From assembly GCF_900176325.1 (NCBI RefSeq), contig NZ_FWXK01000001.1:296157-360156 (forward strand): 64,000 nucleotides of DNA, in the 5' to 3' direction. The notes under the pieces are model-generated. The model made no database searches and was not told the DNA's origin. It was given only the letters and a program-made list of their open reading frames with translations. The translations under genes were made by a program, and so were the position numbers. Every line of letters begins with the position of its first letter. The first letter of the stretch is position 1. The stretch comes from Aerococcus suis. Lineage in GTDB: Bacteria > Bacillota > Bacilli > Lactobacillales > Aerococcaceae. Below are positions 1 through 9,852 of the stretch, piece by piece.

Positions 1-441
1 AATAACCCATCTTTTGGTTATGGTGGTTACTGCTTACCGAAAGATACCAAACAATTAGCTGCTAACTATAAAGATGTTCCCAATAATTTGATTCGTGCTG
101 TAGTTAAATCAAATGCAACACGTAAAAATTATATTGCAAATAAAATTATGGAAGATCACCCTGAAACGGTTGGAATTTATCGAATTACTATGAAATCTGG
201 ATCAGATAACTTCCGTCAATCGGCTGTTATTGACATCATGAAAATTTTACGTGGTGAAGGTGTCAATGTATTAGTTTACGAACCAACATTAAAAGATGAT
301 AGTATTGAAGGATTCCAAGTCGAACACGACTTTAATACGTTCACAGAAAATAGTGATATTATTCTAGCTAATCGCCTAGAAGACGATTTATTATCCGTAA
401 AAGATAAAGTATATACTCGTGATTTATACCGGAATAACTAA
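1..441 (+). CDS. ugd: UDP-glucose 6-dehydrogenase, C-terminal part
   Basis: The reading frame is open from the first base of the window, so only the last 146 residues are present. They begin with NPSFGYGGYCLPKDT, the catalytic segment of the UDP-glucose/GDP-mannose dehydrogenase family; the nucleophilic cysteine is residue 11 of the visible part. The rest matches the C-terminal UDP-binding domain and ends in the typical acidic stretch. By family, the enzyme oxidises UDP-glucose to UDP-glucuronate with two NAD+, supplying precursors for capsule or wall polysaccharides. A hairpin terminator follows directly. The TTG at 88 is internal and is not the start. Confidence 0.93.
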   Translation, partial: NNPSFGYGGYCLPKDTKQLAANYKDVPNNLIRAVVKSNATRKNYIANKIMEDHPETVGIYRITMKSGSDNFRQSAVIDIMKILRGEGVNVLVYEPTLKDDSIEGFQVEHDFNTFTENSDIILANRLEDDLLSVKDKVYTRDLYRNN

Positions 442-454
442 TGAATAAACCAAA

Positions 455-487
455 AAGGAGCACTGATTTTTTCAGTGCTCCCTTTTT
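455..487. terminator. Bidirectional terminator between ugd and purR
   Basis: An inverted repeat GGAGCACTGA...TCAGTGCTCC is flanked by A-rich and T-rich runs. It lies between the converging ugd and purR genes and can serve both. Confidence 0.85.
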
Positions 488-495
488 ATTTTATA

Positions 496-1326
496 TTAAT
501 CATCTGACATATGCGCTAAAATACTTCCTGGTGCTAACTCAACAATTTCAGTATTATCTGCGCTTTTTTCGAGACGCATCAATGAATCAATTGGAAAATC
601 CATTTCATGATTTTCCTGATGGACTTCACATAGAACACTTACACCGACGCATTCACTATTAAATTCTTTTAGCATCGCTAGCATTCCTGAAATCGTTCCA
701 CCGCCATTCATAAAGTCATCAATCAATAACACTTTAGAATGTTCGGCTAATGAACTTTTTGTTAATTCCATTTTTTCGACTCGCGGATTCCCTTTAGTGG
801 CATAATTAATAGATACCGTTGACCCTTCTGTCACTTTAGAATCTCGCCGTACCATAACAAACGGCACATTGAGATATAGAGCAGCCATCTGAGCAAGCGG
901 AACCCCTTTAGTCGCCACGGTCATAATAGCATCTACTTCTTGATCAGCAAAGCGCGTCGCAATCACTTGTCCAATCAAACGTAAATACGTTGGATTCCCG
1001 ATAATATCCGTTAAATAAAAATAGCCCCCTGGAAGCATACGCTCGGGGTTTTTTAAATAATCACATAAGTTTTGAATATGATTATAAGCGACTTGTTTAG
1101 ACATTTTCGGAATAAAACGAACGCCACCGGATACTCCCGCTACGGTTTCAATTAATCCTAAATCAGATTGAAGGAATTGACTTTTAATGATTCCTAAATC
1201 TTCTGAAATCGATGACTTCGCTGATTGATAACGTTCAACGAAATCGGTTAATGGTGTCAGTTTATATGGATGATTAATTAAGTATTGCGTCATGTCAATG
1301 AGACGCTGACTACGTTTATATTTCAT
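496..1326 (-). CDS. purR: Pur operon repressor PurR
   Basis: 276 residues, the usual family length. An N-terminal winged-helix DNA-binding domain (about residues 1-75) is followed by a phosphoribosyltransferase-like domain carrying the PRPP-binding signature VLLIDDFMNGGGT near residue 200. In Bacillus and Lactobacillales, PurR represses purine synthesis genes and PRPP relieves that repression. The start is supported by AAGGAG about seven bases upstream of ATG. It is transcribed alone, and its 3' end meets the shared terminator with ugd. Confidence 0.95.
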   Translation of the reverse strand: MKYKRSQRLIDMTQYLINHPYKLTPLTDFVERYQSAKSSISEDLGIIKSQFLQSDLGLIETVAGVSGGVRFIPKMSKQVAYNHIQNLCDYLKNPERMLPGGYFYLTDIIGNPTYLRLIGQVIATRFADQEVDAIMTVATKGVPLAQMAALYLNVPFVMVRRDSKVTEGSTVSINYATKGNPRVEKMELTKSSLAEHSKVLLIDDFMNGGGTISGMLAMLKEFNSECVGVSVLCEVHQENHEMDFPIDSLMRLEKSADNTEIVELAPGSILAHMSDD

Positions 1327-1421
1327 ATTTTAAAGGCTCCTTGTTCGATAGTGATTAAATTATAGCGTAATTTCCTAAATTAATAAACCTTATGCACAAA
1401 AATAATTCGTATTTAGGCAAT

Positions 1422-1476
1422 AAAAACACCCTAAAGTTTATTTAACATCCGCTTTTATAAACTTTAGAGTGTTTCT
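1422..1476 (-). terminator. Terminator of the metal ABC transporter genes
   Basis: Long inverted repeat AACACYCTAAAGTTTA with its complement, separated by about 17 bases and followed on the minus strand by a T-rich run. It starts immediately after the permease stop codon. Confidence 0.8.
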
Positions 1477-2274
1477 TTATTTCACTATTTTTAATACGAT
1501 ACTTTCAAGAATAAAAATAACAATAAAGATAGCCGTAATCGTTGCTCCTGGTGGCGTGTCAAAGAAATAACTAGTGACTAGTCCACCCCACATACCAATA
1601 AGGCCTACAATCGTAGCAACAATAATCACACCATCGAAATTTTTCATTAAACGCATCGCTATCGCAGATGGCATAATCATAATAGCAGAAACCAATAATG
1701 ATCCAGCAATTGGCATAATAACAGAAATCGCTACCCCTGTAATCACAGAGAAAATAACCGACATCATTTGTGTCGGTAATCCTGCTGTGTAAGCTGTATC
1801 CTCATCAAATGAGAGCACATACAAAGGTTTTTTGAAAATTATATAGGTTAAAACTAATCCCACTGCTAATATGACTAATACCCACAGTTGCAATGACGAG
1901 ATAGTCACAATCGATCCAAATAAATAGGATTCAATTCCCGTTGAACTATTCACTTTAGTTAAAAGTAACAATGCTAGAGCCATTCCTCCAGACATCAACA
2001 TCGCAACAGAAATATCGGAATAATCAGAATAAACTTTCCGTAAATATTCTAATAATACAGCGGCAATCGCCACAAATAAGATTGTTGATAACGTCGGATC
2101 TAAGCTAATTAAATAACCAAATGCGACACCAGCTAATGAAATATGAGCTAACGTATCCGCCATCAAAGATTGCTTACGCAAAATAAGAAATATACCTAGA
2201 ATGGGAGCTAATACTGCGATGGCACCCCCAGCTATGAATGCCCGTTGCATGAACTCATACTGAAACATCGCCAT
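1477..2274 (-). CDS. znuB: Zinc/manganese-type ABC transporter permease
   Basis: 265 residues with about eight hydrophobic segments, matching the ABC-3 permease family (ZnuB/AdcB/MntB). It would form the membrane channel for Zn2+ or Mn2+ with the ATPase encoded just upstream; the coding regions overlap by 43 bases. AAGGAGG lies seven bases before the chosen ATG. The Zur-like box in front of the pair favours zinc as substrate. No substrate-binding lipoprotein gene is in the window, so that partner must be encoded elsewhere. Confidence 0.9.
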   Translation of the reverse strand: MAMFQYEFMQRAFIAGGAIAVLAPILGIFLILRKQSLMADTLAHISLAGVAFGYLISLDPTLSTILFVAIAAVLLEYLRKVYSDYSDISVAMLMSGGMALALLLLTKVNSSTGIESYLFGSIVTISSLQLWVLVILAVGLVLTYIIFKKPLYVLSFDEDTAYTAGLPTQMMSVIFSVITGVAISVIMPIAGSLLVSAIMIMPSAIAMRLMKNFDGVIIVATIVGLIGMWGGLVTSYFFDTPPGATITAIFIVIFILESIVLKIVK

Positions 2275-2927
2275 GGCGAATCCTCCTTCCGTACTAAGTG
2301 AATTTGTTTGTCAAAATACCCTTCTAGCTGATTATCATCATGAGTCACCATTAATATGGCTTTCCCGTGATGACGCGTGTTATGCTTCAACAATTGATAA
2401 AAAGCTGCACGTGAATTTTTATCCATTCCTGAAGTCGGTTCATCAAGGATAAATAAATCTGGATCAGTAGCAAAAATACGAGCAATACCGACTCGTTGCT
2501 TCTGTCCGCCAGATAACTCGCCAATTTTATGATGACGCTGCTCCCACATACCAACTGAATTTAAAGCACGTTTCACATGTTCATAATCCATATCATCTAA
2601 TTTTTTAAACCAGCGATGTTGTTGATAACGACCTGACTTCACAAATTCATAAACAGTACTTGGAAAACCAGCATTAAAGCTCGTTAATGTTTGCGGCACA
2701 TAACCAATTTGCATTTTTTCTCCAGCCGCATTCTTATCACTAATAACGGCAGATCCTTGATCTGGATCAAGCAATCCTAAGATATTACGTAATAAGGTTG
2801 TTTTAGCAGCCCCATTTTCTCCAGTTAAAATGACAAACTCCCCTTGATCAACAGTAAAGCTAATGTCATCGAGTACGGGCTCATTATCCCAAGCAAAGCC
2901 TAGTTTATCGACTGTAATATAGTGCAT
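2232..2927 (-). CDS. znuC: Zinc/manganese-type ABC transporter ATP-binding protein
   Basis: Contains Walker A (GENGAAKTT, with an alanine where most relatives have glycine), the ABC signature LSGGQKQR, Walker B ([10 protein letters not shown]) and the switch histidine in MVTHD. It energises metal uptake through the overlapping permease. I prefer the internal ATG at 2927 because AAAGGAG sits at ideal distance before it. The longer frame to 2963 would start inside the operator palindrome and lacks a ribosome site. Regulation is probably by Zur. Confidence 0.92.
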   Translation of the reverse strand: MHYITVDKLGFAWDNEPVLDDISFTVDQGEFVILTGENGAAKTTLLRNILGLLDPDQGSAVISDKNAAGEKMQIGYVPQTLTSFNAGFPSTVYEFVKSGRYQQHRWFKKLDDMDYEHVKRALNSVGMWEQRHHKIGELSGGQKQRVGIARIFATDPDLFILDEPTSGMDKNSRAAFYQLLKHNTRHHGKAILMVTHDDNQLEGYFDKQIHLVRKEDSPWRCFSMSSCNGHS

Positions 2928-2961
2928 CCCGGTACTCCTTTCTTTTTTTATTCTCTGATTC

Positions 2962-3000
2962 ATTACGATTTTATTAACGTTAATCGTAATGACTACGACT
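2962..3000. promoter_or_regulatory. Zur-like operator upstream of znuCB
   Basis: Bases 2982-3000 read AATCGTAATGACTACGACT. This matches the Firmicutes Zur box (AATCGTAAT-N-ATTACGATT) perfectly in the left half and with two changes in the right half. A further ATTACGATT at 2962-2970 forms a second inverted pair with the left half around TTAACGTTAA. The same motif is present in near-perfect form before rpsN at 25,562, which supports a zinc regulon. Confidence 0.72.
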
Positions 3001-3156
3001 ACTAAATAAATTTAGCATACTCCTTTCATAACTGCAACTGTTTCCGTTTATACATCTGTTTTATAGAAAATTAAACACGTATCTCTTGCTATTTCTTATT
3101 TGACTACTTACAATAAGTTAGCTTTATTCTAATTCTTTTCGAGAGGAGTTTTTTCA

Positions 3157-4293
3157 ATGAATAAGGAAGATAAGATTCGTATTTTACAAACAGTTACTCA
3201 AATAGAATCGATTAATTCTAATGAGGCTCAAGTTGCTGATTATTTGGCCAAAATCTTTGCTGATTATCACATTTATAATAAACAAGTTAAATATAGTGAA
3301 GGACGTCATAATCTCATCGCCGAAATGGGAACCAAAGGAGATAAAGTTTTAGCAGTAAGTGGGCATATGGATGTCGTCGCACCTGGTGATGATAACGAAT
3401 GGACTTATCCACCTTTTTCAGGAGAAATTGTTGGCGATAAATTATACGGTCGTGGAACAACCGACATGAAAGCTGGCCTAGCTGCTCTAGTTGTCGCAAT
3501 GTGTGAACTAAAAGAAGAAGAAGCTACTCTTAATGGGGTTGTTCGTTTTCTAGGTACAGTAGGAGAAGAAATAGGACGCGTAGGATCTAAGCAACTCGTT
3601 AACGAAGGATACGCCGATGACATTGATGGTTTACTTATTGGTGAACCAACTGGTAATACGATTGCTTATACTCACAAAGGATCAATGAATTTTACAGTCA
3701 CTGCTAAGGGAAAATCCGCTCACTCATCAATGCCTGAAGAAGGAATCAATTCAATTACTCATATGGCAAAATTTATCCAATCCTTTAACCATGTCATGGA
3801 AGACATTACCAATAAATACGAAAATCCTGATTTAGGACGAACCGCGGCTAGTATTACGGTTATCACTGGTGGTGAACAAGTAAATTCTATTCCTGCTAAA
3901 ACCACCGTGCAAGGCAACATTCGTACTATTCCAGAATTTCCCAATGATAAAATTAAACAAAGCTTGGCTTCTATTATTGAAACGTTTAATAAAGATGAAC
4001 AGACATCGTTATCAATTACTTGAGAAGTAAACGATCATTCTGTCGCCAAAGCTCGCGACTCCAAACTGGTACAGATTTTTGACCATTTAACTACCGACAA
4101 CATCACTCCAGGAGGCATTTCTCCGGTTACCGATTCAGAGCCTTTCTCGCAAATCCCTCACAACTTCGATTTAGTTATTTATGGACCAGGAGTAGCTCAT
4201 CTCCCTCATCAAACTGATGAATACGTCAATATTTCTGACTATTTACATTTTATTGACTTATATAAAGAAGCCATAAAACAATATCTTAGTTAG
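3157..4293 (+). pseudogene. M20 family ArgE/DapE-type peptidase interrupted by an in-frame TGA
   Basis: The first 288 codons encode an M20 metallopeptidase with the metal-binding motifs GHMDVVAPGD and GRGTTDMKAG and the catalytic pair in TVGEE, preceded by a good ribosome site (GAGAGGAG). A TGA at 4021-4023 stops translation. The same frame then stays open for another 89 codons (EVNDHSVAKARDSK ... PGVAHLPHQTDEY) to TAG at 4291-4293 and supplies the conserved C-terminal metal-ligand region. Read through, the product would be 378 residues, the normal family length. One substitution (for example TTA or CGA to TGA) would explain it. The 288-residue fragment lacks the last ligand histidine and is probably inactive. 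Confidence 0.85.
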
Positions 4294-4435
4294 TTTTTTC
4301 AAATAGTCCATTTAATATAGATTAATTGCTACATAAATAACAGATATTAAAAAGTTTTGTATCACCATTCAGAAAACTTCAAAACATTTTTCATAACTGA
4401 TCCTACAATTACTAGTTAATAATTGTACATAGAAA

Positions 4436-4486
4436 ACTCCCTCTAAGTAGCTCACTTATTAAGTAGCTACTTTAGAGGGAGTAATA
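4436..4486. terminator. Intergenic hairpin terminator
   Basis: Inverted repeat ACTCCCTCTAAGTAGCT with AGCTACTTTAGAGGGAGT around a short loop. On the minus strand it is followed by TTTTCT, so it probably ends the glycosyltransferase transcript. The rest of 4294-4589 shows nothing else recognisable. Confidence 0.65.
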
Positions 4487-4589
4487 TTTAAGTCCTAATA
4501 GGATTTTTCTCATATTTATTTTATGATGATATATTGTCTTGCATTTTTAAATCTCGTCCACTTTTTATAATCTAACAATAAATTGGCAG

Positions 4590-6046
4590 TTAATCTTCAA
4601 TATAAATTCTATATGCATTATTATGGTACAACAATCTATATTCACCTAAGACAAACTCTCTAAACTGATTATGAAATTCTCCTGCTTTTTGAACCTCAAA
4701 ATCACTTCTAGTTACTATTAAACGCGGTTTTTTATTTCTCATGTCATACCAAAATTCTTCTTTTATTTTATTATTTTCATCAATATTGCCAGCAGGTAAA
4801 TTAAAGTATTTAGTATTTGCTAGTCGATTAGATTCAATATAAAACAAACCAGACAACCTATGTGAATAGATTAAATCATCTTTATCAGTATTTTCTATAA
4901 TTTTTTTACTGTTTCGACCTTATTTTGATTAATTGGATCAGTTAAATTAGAGGTATGATAAACATAATTGTAATTATATAAAGCTATAGGTGATAGTAAA
5001 ACTCCTGTTGCTAATACACTTTTAATTACATTATTAATTTTCTTATCCTCTAATATTGAGCTTCTATAAAAAATTCCTATTAAATATATAGCAACTAATG
5101 GAATAAGCACTGTTAAATAATGAAGATATTCTCTTCTAGAAATGATTACTGATAATAAGGAAATAATAGTGCTTAAATGCAAGCCGAAATCAAAAAAACT
5201 TACCTCGGATTCATAAATATAAATAGAATATATAACAAAAAAAGAAACCAATACAGGATTCAAAAACAATTCACTGAATAACTCTCTAAATGGCAATGAA
5301 AAAGAATCAATATACGTAAAATTATATGTAATATTTTGATAAATTGCATCACCTAATGCATTATTAATTACTAAATAAATTATCGTCGGAACAATAATAA
5401 TTAATGCTCCTAAAACAAAAAAAGAACCATCTATATATATTCTTTTGAAATCTTTTTTTATTAAGTACTCTATGAGTATTATGAGTATAAAACCAGCCCA
5501 CACTGAAATCATGTTGACTCTGAGAAACAAAGTTAAAGCGAAAGTTATACCGATTATAGTTATTTCCCAATATTTCAAACCATGTATATAATATTTACTA
5601 AATAGATATAACGCTATAGAGATCGGTAATAAAGCATATTCCTCACTTAAATTTCCTCCCTCTAATAACACAGGTAAAAATAATGATATTGCTCCAGAAA
5701 GTAAAATTGAAAGAAAAACGTTAAGTTTTAGCAAAGACGTCTTATAGACAAAAAATAAAAAAAGAAAAAGAAAAAGAAATTCTACAATAAAGAGTCCATT
5801 ATTTCCTATAATTTCAGCAATATAATTAATAAAAAATAAAAATGGTCCTTTATGATCAAAAATATCACGATAAATGACTCTTCCCTGATCCATCGCCATA
5901 CCAAAGTATTGAAACATACTGGAATCATGTTTAGGAAGAGTCAAATACTGCGGTGAAGAATTTAAAGTATAGTAACTTGTTAAAAACGCAAACGCTAACG
6001 TAGAGAATATGCCATATAAATATTCTCTATATTTTTTTATTTTCAT
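4590..6046 (-). pseudogene. Multi-pass membrane glycosyltransferase (GT-C type) split by a frameshift at a poly-A tract
   Basis: Two open frames (4895-6046, 383 codons; 4590-4856, 88 codons) belong to one protein. The larger begins with a transmembrane segment, then the lumenal loop DHKGPFLFFINY that is typical of GT39/GtrC-like enzymes, then eight or more membrane helices. It ends at a TAG right after seven A residues (minus strand; T run 4901-4907). Adding one A lets the frame continue through IIENTDKDDLIYSHR into the second frame and gives about 490 residues with a soluble C-terminal domain. By family it would transfer sugar from a polyprenol carrier outside the cell. The very low GC resembles GtrA next door. 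Confidence 0.75.
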
Positions 6047-6158
6047 ATTTTATTCCAAACTTTCTTTTTTCATTTAACTATTAGTTTATCATGGACATAT
6101 AGTAAAATAAATAAATATTTTATTTACTTCAGAATATCCCATTATTTTTTATAAAAGT

Positions 6159-6578
6159 TTAGAAATCTAATTCATTCTGCTTAAAAACTAACCATTTACT
6201 TGCAATATAATTTATAATAATTACAATCACTTGAACAATAATCTTAGCAGTAAAGTCTGGAACTCCTAAATAAGTGATTAAAAGTAACATTAACAACATA
6301 TCCATCAATCCACTTAGTGCACGCACTAAAACAAATGAGAAAAATTCACGCAGAATCTCCAACGGGGTTTCTCGCGAAGAATGAAATACCCATAGTTTAT
6401 TTGTAACATAAGCAAATATAATGGATAGAATAATTGCCCATAAATTTGCCCATAGATAATGCCAACCTAAAACCGTATTCAATAAATAAAATACTGCAAT
6501 ATTAACAATAGTTGTTAATACTCCAAAAAAAACATACGCTATTATCTCTCTTAACCGAGAATAATTAATTTGTTTCAT
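6159..6578 (-). CDS. GtrA family polyprenol-sugar flippase
   Basis: 139 residues with four predicted membrane helices, matching the GtrA/DPMS family: an N-terminal AYVFFGVLTTIVNIAVFYL helix and the conserved VTNKLWVF. Members are thought to flip undecaprenyl-phosphate-linked sugars. The ATG overlaps the end of ispE by 14 bases, so the two are translationally coupled. The broken GT-C gene follows, and a GtrB-type enzyme lies at 13.4 kb; together these are the three parts of a surface-glycosylation system. Confidence 0.88.
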   Translation of the reverse strand: MKQINYSRLREIIAYVFFGVLTTIVNIAVFYLLNTVLGWHYLWANLWAIILSIIFAYVTNKLWVFHSSRETPLEILREFFSFVLVRALSGLMDMLLMLLLITYLGVPDFTAKIIVQVIVIIINYIASKWLVFKQNELDF

Positions 6579-7443
6579 TAATAAATTTCACCTTTTGTAC
6601 CCTAACTAAATAGACTTCATCACAAAATCCTTTTAGCGCATTATATATTCGTTGGCCTTTTTTATAATTTTTCGTAAATCCAATAATCGTCGGCCCTGAT
6701 CCACTCATTGTGACCCCATCAGCCCCAAATTGTTTAAGTTTAGCTTTTAACGTGGCTAATTCAGGATGGGCATTAAATGTCACCGTTTCTAAACTATTTC
6801 CCGTCGCAGCCATGATTTGATTGTAGTTACCTGCTTTAATACCAGCAATGACGTCGTCAGCATTTAATGGCACATTAAGTTTCTGGACTTGTAATTGTTT
6901 AAAAATCTTACGTGTTGAAACACTAATCCCTGGTTTCGCTAAGATTGCCCAACAGTAGGGCATATCCGGTAACTGGGTAATTTGTTCTCCTCGTCCTTCT
7001 GCTAATGCCGTTCCAGCATTTAATGAGTAAGGAACATCTGACCCAATTTCATTCGCAATATGAATTAACTCTTGCCAAGAATAGTCTAGATGCCATAATT
7101 TATTCAACCCTCGAATAACTGCAGCTGCATCTGTACTGCCTCCGCCAAGGCCTGCTGCTACAGGAATTCGTTTTTCAATATAAATTTTAACCCCTCGTTT
7201 TTGAGGTAAACGTTCTTGCATTAGCTTAGCAGCTTGATACGCATGATTTCGACGATCTTCAGGTAAAAACGCGCGCGATGTCTCTACAATAATCTCCTCT
7301 CCAGAAACATCTGTTAGAGTCACCACATCCGATAAATCCACACTCGCCATGACCATCCGTACTTCATGATAGTCATCATCCCGCTTAAATAAAATATCCT
7401 GTGCTAAGTTTATTTTTGCAGGAGCTGTCTCTTGTATTTCCAT
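6565..7443 (-). CDS. ispE: 4-(cytidine 5'-diphospho)-2-C-methyl-D-erythritol kinase
   Basis: 292 residues of the GHMP kinase superfamily: N-terminal APAKINLAQDI, the ATP-binding loop PVAAGLGGGSTDAAA near residue 100, and C-terminal GSGPTIIGF. The reaction is the kinase step of the non-mevalonate isoprenoid pathway. IspE (or a homologue) is also found in Lactobacillales that use mevalonate, so pathway use cannot be judged here. GGAGGTGA precedes the ATG. It is the first gene of a short operon with gtrA. Confidence 0.93.
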   Translation of the reverse strand: MEIQETAPAKINLAQDILFKRDDDYHEVRMVMASVDLSDVVTLTDVSGEEIIVETSRAFLPEDRRNHAYQAAKLMQERLPQKRGVKIYIEKRIPVAAGLGGGSTDAAAVIRGLNKLWHLDYSWQELIHIANEIGSDVPYSLNAGTALAEGRGEQITQLPDMPYCWAILAKPGISVSTRKIFKQLQVQKLNVPLNADDVIAGIKAGNYNQIMAATGNSLETVTFNAHPELATLKAKLKQFGADGVTMSGSGPTIIGFTKNYKKGQRIYNALKGFCDEVYLVRVQKVKFINETN

Positions 7444-7985
7444 CCAATCACCTCCACGTCATCATAAGTTATTTTTATTCTACCATTCCCTTACTTGATA
7501 GCAAAGAAAAAGCGTCATAAAGCATTTTTGAAACGCTACCCTAAAATAGAAACTAAAAAAGTAATCTACTTTAAAGAAATTTTTTATGTTCAAATAGTAA
7601 ACTTTCTAATTCAGAAATTCTATAATCCAATACACATAATTGAAACCTGTTAGATCAGGAATTTCAAAAAGAAAAACCTCCGATAATGACTTTATAGAGG
7701 CAGAAATTTTTACTATACTTCTCATAATTATCTCCAAACACCAGTAGATACATAAGATATCCAAATTGGTAGATATAGTAATGATGATTTCATAGAGAAT
7801 TATAAAAAATATATTTTGCTATTTTTTTATAATTCTGAAAGCCTATTGACCTTAAAATTTTAAATCTACTATTTTATCACTTTTTAATACTATGTTACGC
7901 TTCATAGAGATAACTATAAAACTTACACAGATTTAGAATAGATAGGTAATAGTTCAAATTATTATATTCCGCACGTGATAGTAAA

Positions 7986-8135
7986 ATGAAATTAAGAATC
8001 TTAAACACCATCTTAACGATTGCTCTCTTTATCAGTCTATTTATCATTCCTAAAAATTACTTTTTTATAAAATTAGTGTTAATGATAAGCTTTATTGTAT
8101 GGATTTGGTGGGGAGATAAAATAATAAAAGATTAA
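7986..8135 (+). CDS. Possible small hydrophobic membrane peptide
   Basis: A 49-residue frame encodes MKLRILNTILTIALFISLF, then a second hydrophobic stretch ending IVWIWWGDKIIKD. This is two short membrane helices with positively charged ends. No clear ribosome site precedes the ATG (nearest purine run GTGATAG), and I recognise no family. It is the only ORF of this character in the gap. It could be a real small protein or a chance frame in AT-rich DNA. Confidence 0.3.
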   Translation: MKLRILNTILTIALFISLFIIPKNYFFIKLVLMISFIVWIWWGDKIIKD

Positions 8136-8310
8136 TAGCGGACTATTATAAATTCATAACCTAAACACAAAAATATTATATAAATTATAAAGTATTTCTA
8201 ATACTCAGTTAAGAAATTTTTTACTTAGCCAGAGTATATTTATTCACCAACATTCAAAGTTGTATTTATATCACTATAAAAAATTAAATTAGTATATATG
8301 GTTATATAGC

Positions 8311-8358
8311 AAAAATGTAGCAAAAACAGGAAATAAGCACCTGTTTTTGCTACATTTT
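8311..8358. terminator. Strong bidirectional hairpin
   Basis: A perfect inverted repeat of about 18 bases, AATGTAGCAAAAACAGG with its complement, has a nine-base loop and A- and T-rich flanks. It is a good intrinsic terminator in either direction and probably ends the transcript that starts at veg or one entering the gap. Confidence 0.7.
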
Positions 8359-8548
8359 TCAGTATCATTCAAGATACAAGAAGCCGATTTTTAAACATGA
8401 AACGCTCTTATCTTACTTGTTAAATTAAATCTTTCTTTACTCTAATAATGAGCAGTGATAATTTATTATACAACCCATTCGTTAACAGTAATAACAATAC
8501 AGCGAGACATTCGTCATATCTTTAATTAAACTTCTTTCATCTTGTATA

Positions 8549-8782
8549 TTATTGAAATTCAATGGCAACAGCTTCAGTCAACACATCTGTATAACTGTAG
8601 CACATTCTTTCAAATTGATTATCTTCTTGGTCAAGTTCAACAACAAAAACAGCTGGGAAAGTATCACTTAAAACACCAGACCGTTTCATAATACGTTTAC
8701 GTCCGACTTGTTGAGTCAACTCAACGCGCGAACCGATTTTTGTATCTAAAGCACGCTTGATTTCCGCTAAATTACTTGGCAT
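8549..8782 (-). CDS. veg: Veg family protein
   Basis: 77 residues beginning MPSNLAEIKRALDTKIGSR, the typical start of Veg, a small SH3-like protein conserved in Firmicutes and linked in Bacillus subtilis to biofilm control. I chose the ATG at 8782, not the one 21 bases upstream, because GAGGTGAG lies just before it and family members start there. veg commonly sits next to rsmA (ksgA), as here. Confidence 0.92.
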   Translation of the reverse strand: MPSNLAEIKRALDTKIGSRVELTQQVGRKRIMKRSGVLSDTFPAVFVVELDQEDNQFERMCYSYTDVLTEAVAIEFQ

Positions 8783-8951
8783 GCGCTCACCTCTTCTAAA
8801 CACATTTTATCACAAAATCACAAACTTTGCAATACCATTTTTGTATTCAAAAGTCAATAATTTCATCAAATTCTCACGAGATTCTTATTCCCAATAAAAA
8901 ATTGGTAAATGACGCGGATAAACCATTCACTCGCTATAATAGTCACGATTA

Positions 8952-9851
8952 TCATTTCTTCGTTAAGAAGGTTAATGAGCGTTCACTACAACTATTGGCA
9001 AGATTTGCAAACTCATCAATCGTCAGCGTCTCAGCACGGCGTTTAGCATCAATTTGTGCGCTATTAAGTGCTTCGGTTAATTGATCAATCGTTTCAGGAT
9101 TTTTACCGAAAGCTGTTCGCAGATTATTCCATAGCGTTTTGCGACGTTGAACGAAACTAGCTCGTACTAATCGGAAAAAATACGCTTCATCGTGAACAGT
9201 TACACGCGGAGTGGCTAAGCGAGTTAATTTTAAAATCGCCGAATCAACATTCGGTTGTGGTTTGAAAACTGTTTTTGGCACATTAAAGGCAATCTCACTA
9301 TCACAATAATATTGAATAGCTACCGATAACGAACCATAGGCTTTGGTTCCCGGTTTTGCGGTTAAACGCTGAGCGACCTCTTTTTGCATCATTAAAATAA
9401 ATACATCAAAGTCTAACTTAGCTTCCAATAACTGAAAAATAATTGGCGTCGTAATATAGTACGGTAAATTGGCTACGACGACTAAACGCTCTGACTCCGG
9501 TAACTCTTCAGGAATCAAGCTATTTAAGTCTGCTTCTAAAATGTCTTGGTGTTTAATTGTCACATTATCATAGTCTGCTAAACTATAATCCAAAGCTGGT
9601 AGTAAGCGTTGATCAATTTCAAAGGCCAAAACCCGTTTCGCATGAATCGCTAAAAATTCAGTCAACGCACCGATACCAGGTCCAATTTCAATCGCATCGG
9701 TTTGCTTATCAATCGCTGCAGAATTGACCATTCGGTCTAAAATTTGTGGCTCCATTAAAAAATTTTGCCCTAAACTTTTTTTCGCTGCTAAATTAAATCG
9801 TTGTAATATCTCATTAGTACGTGTTGGGGTCGCAATATACTTATGTGTCAT
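8952..9851 (-). CDS. rsmA: 16S rRNA dimethyladenosine transferase
   Basis: 299 residues. N-terminal KKSLGQNFL, the SAM-binding motif IEIGPGIGALTEFL and the catalytic NLPYY are all present. It dimethylates the two adjacent adenosines in helix 45 of 16S rRNA during small-subunit maturation. The ATG is one base downstream of the rnmV stop and has AGGAGG before it, so translation is coupled to rnmV. Confidence 0.96.
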   Translation of the reverse strand: MTHKYIATPTRTNEILQRFNLAAKKSLGQNFLMEPQILDRMVNSAAIDKQTDAIEIGPGIGALTEFLAIHAKRVLAFEIDQRLLPALDYSLADYDNVTIKHQDILEADLNSLIPEELPESERLVVVANLPYYITTPIIFQLLEAKLDFDVFILMMQKEVAQRLTAKPGTKAYGSLSVAIQYYCDSEIAFNVPKTVFKPQPNVDSAILKLTRLATPRVTVHDEAYFFRLVRASFVQRRKTLWNNLRTAFGKNPETIDQLTEALNSAQIDAKRRAETLTIDEFANLANSCSERSLTFLTKK

Positions 9852-9852
9852 C

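Larger units (their letters stand above)
7444..8548. other. Long AT-rich region with almost no coding signal
   Basis: About 1.1 kb between ispE and veg, both on the minus strand. It is strongly AT-rich, with short frames and many stops on both strands. The only items I can point to are a 50-codon hydrophobic frame at 7986-8135 and a strong hairpin at 8311-8358. There is no recognisable degraded gene. The stretch may be remnant DNA left by a deletion. Confidence 0.5.

Noticed and set aside
8827..9084. 85-residue plus-strand frame overlapping rsmA
   Set aside because: It lies mostly antisense to rsmA, with no ribosome site and no family likeness.
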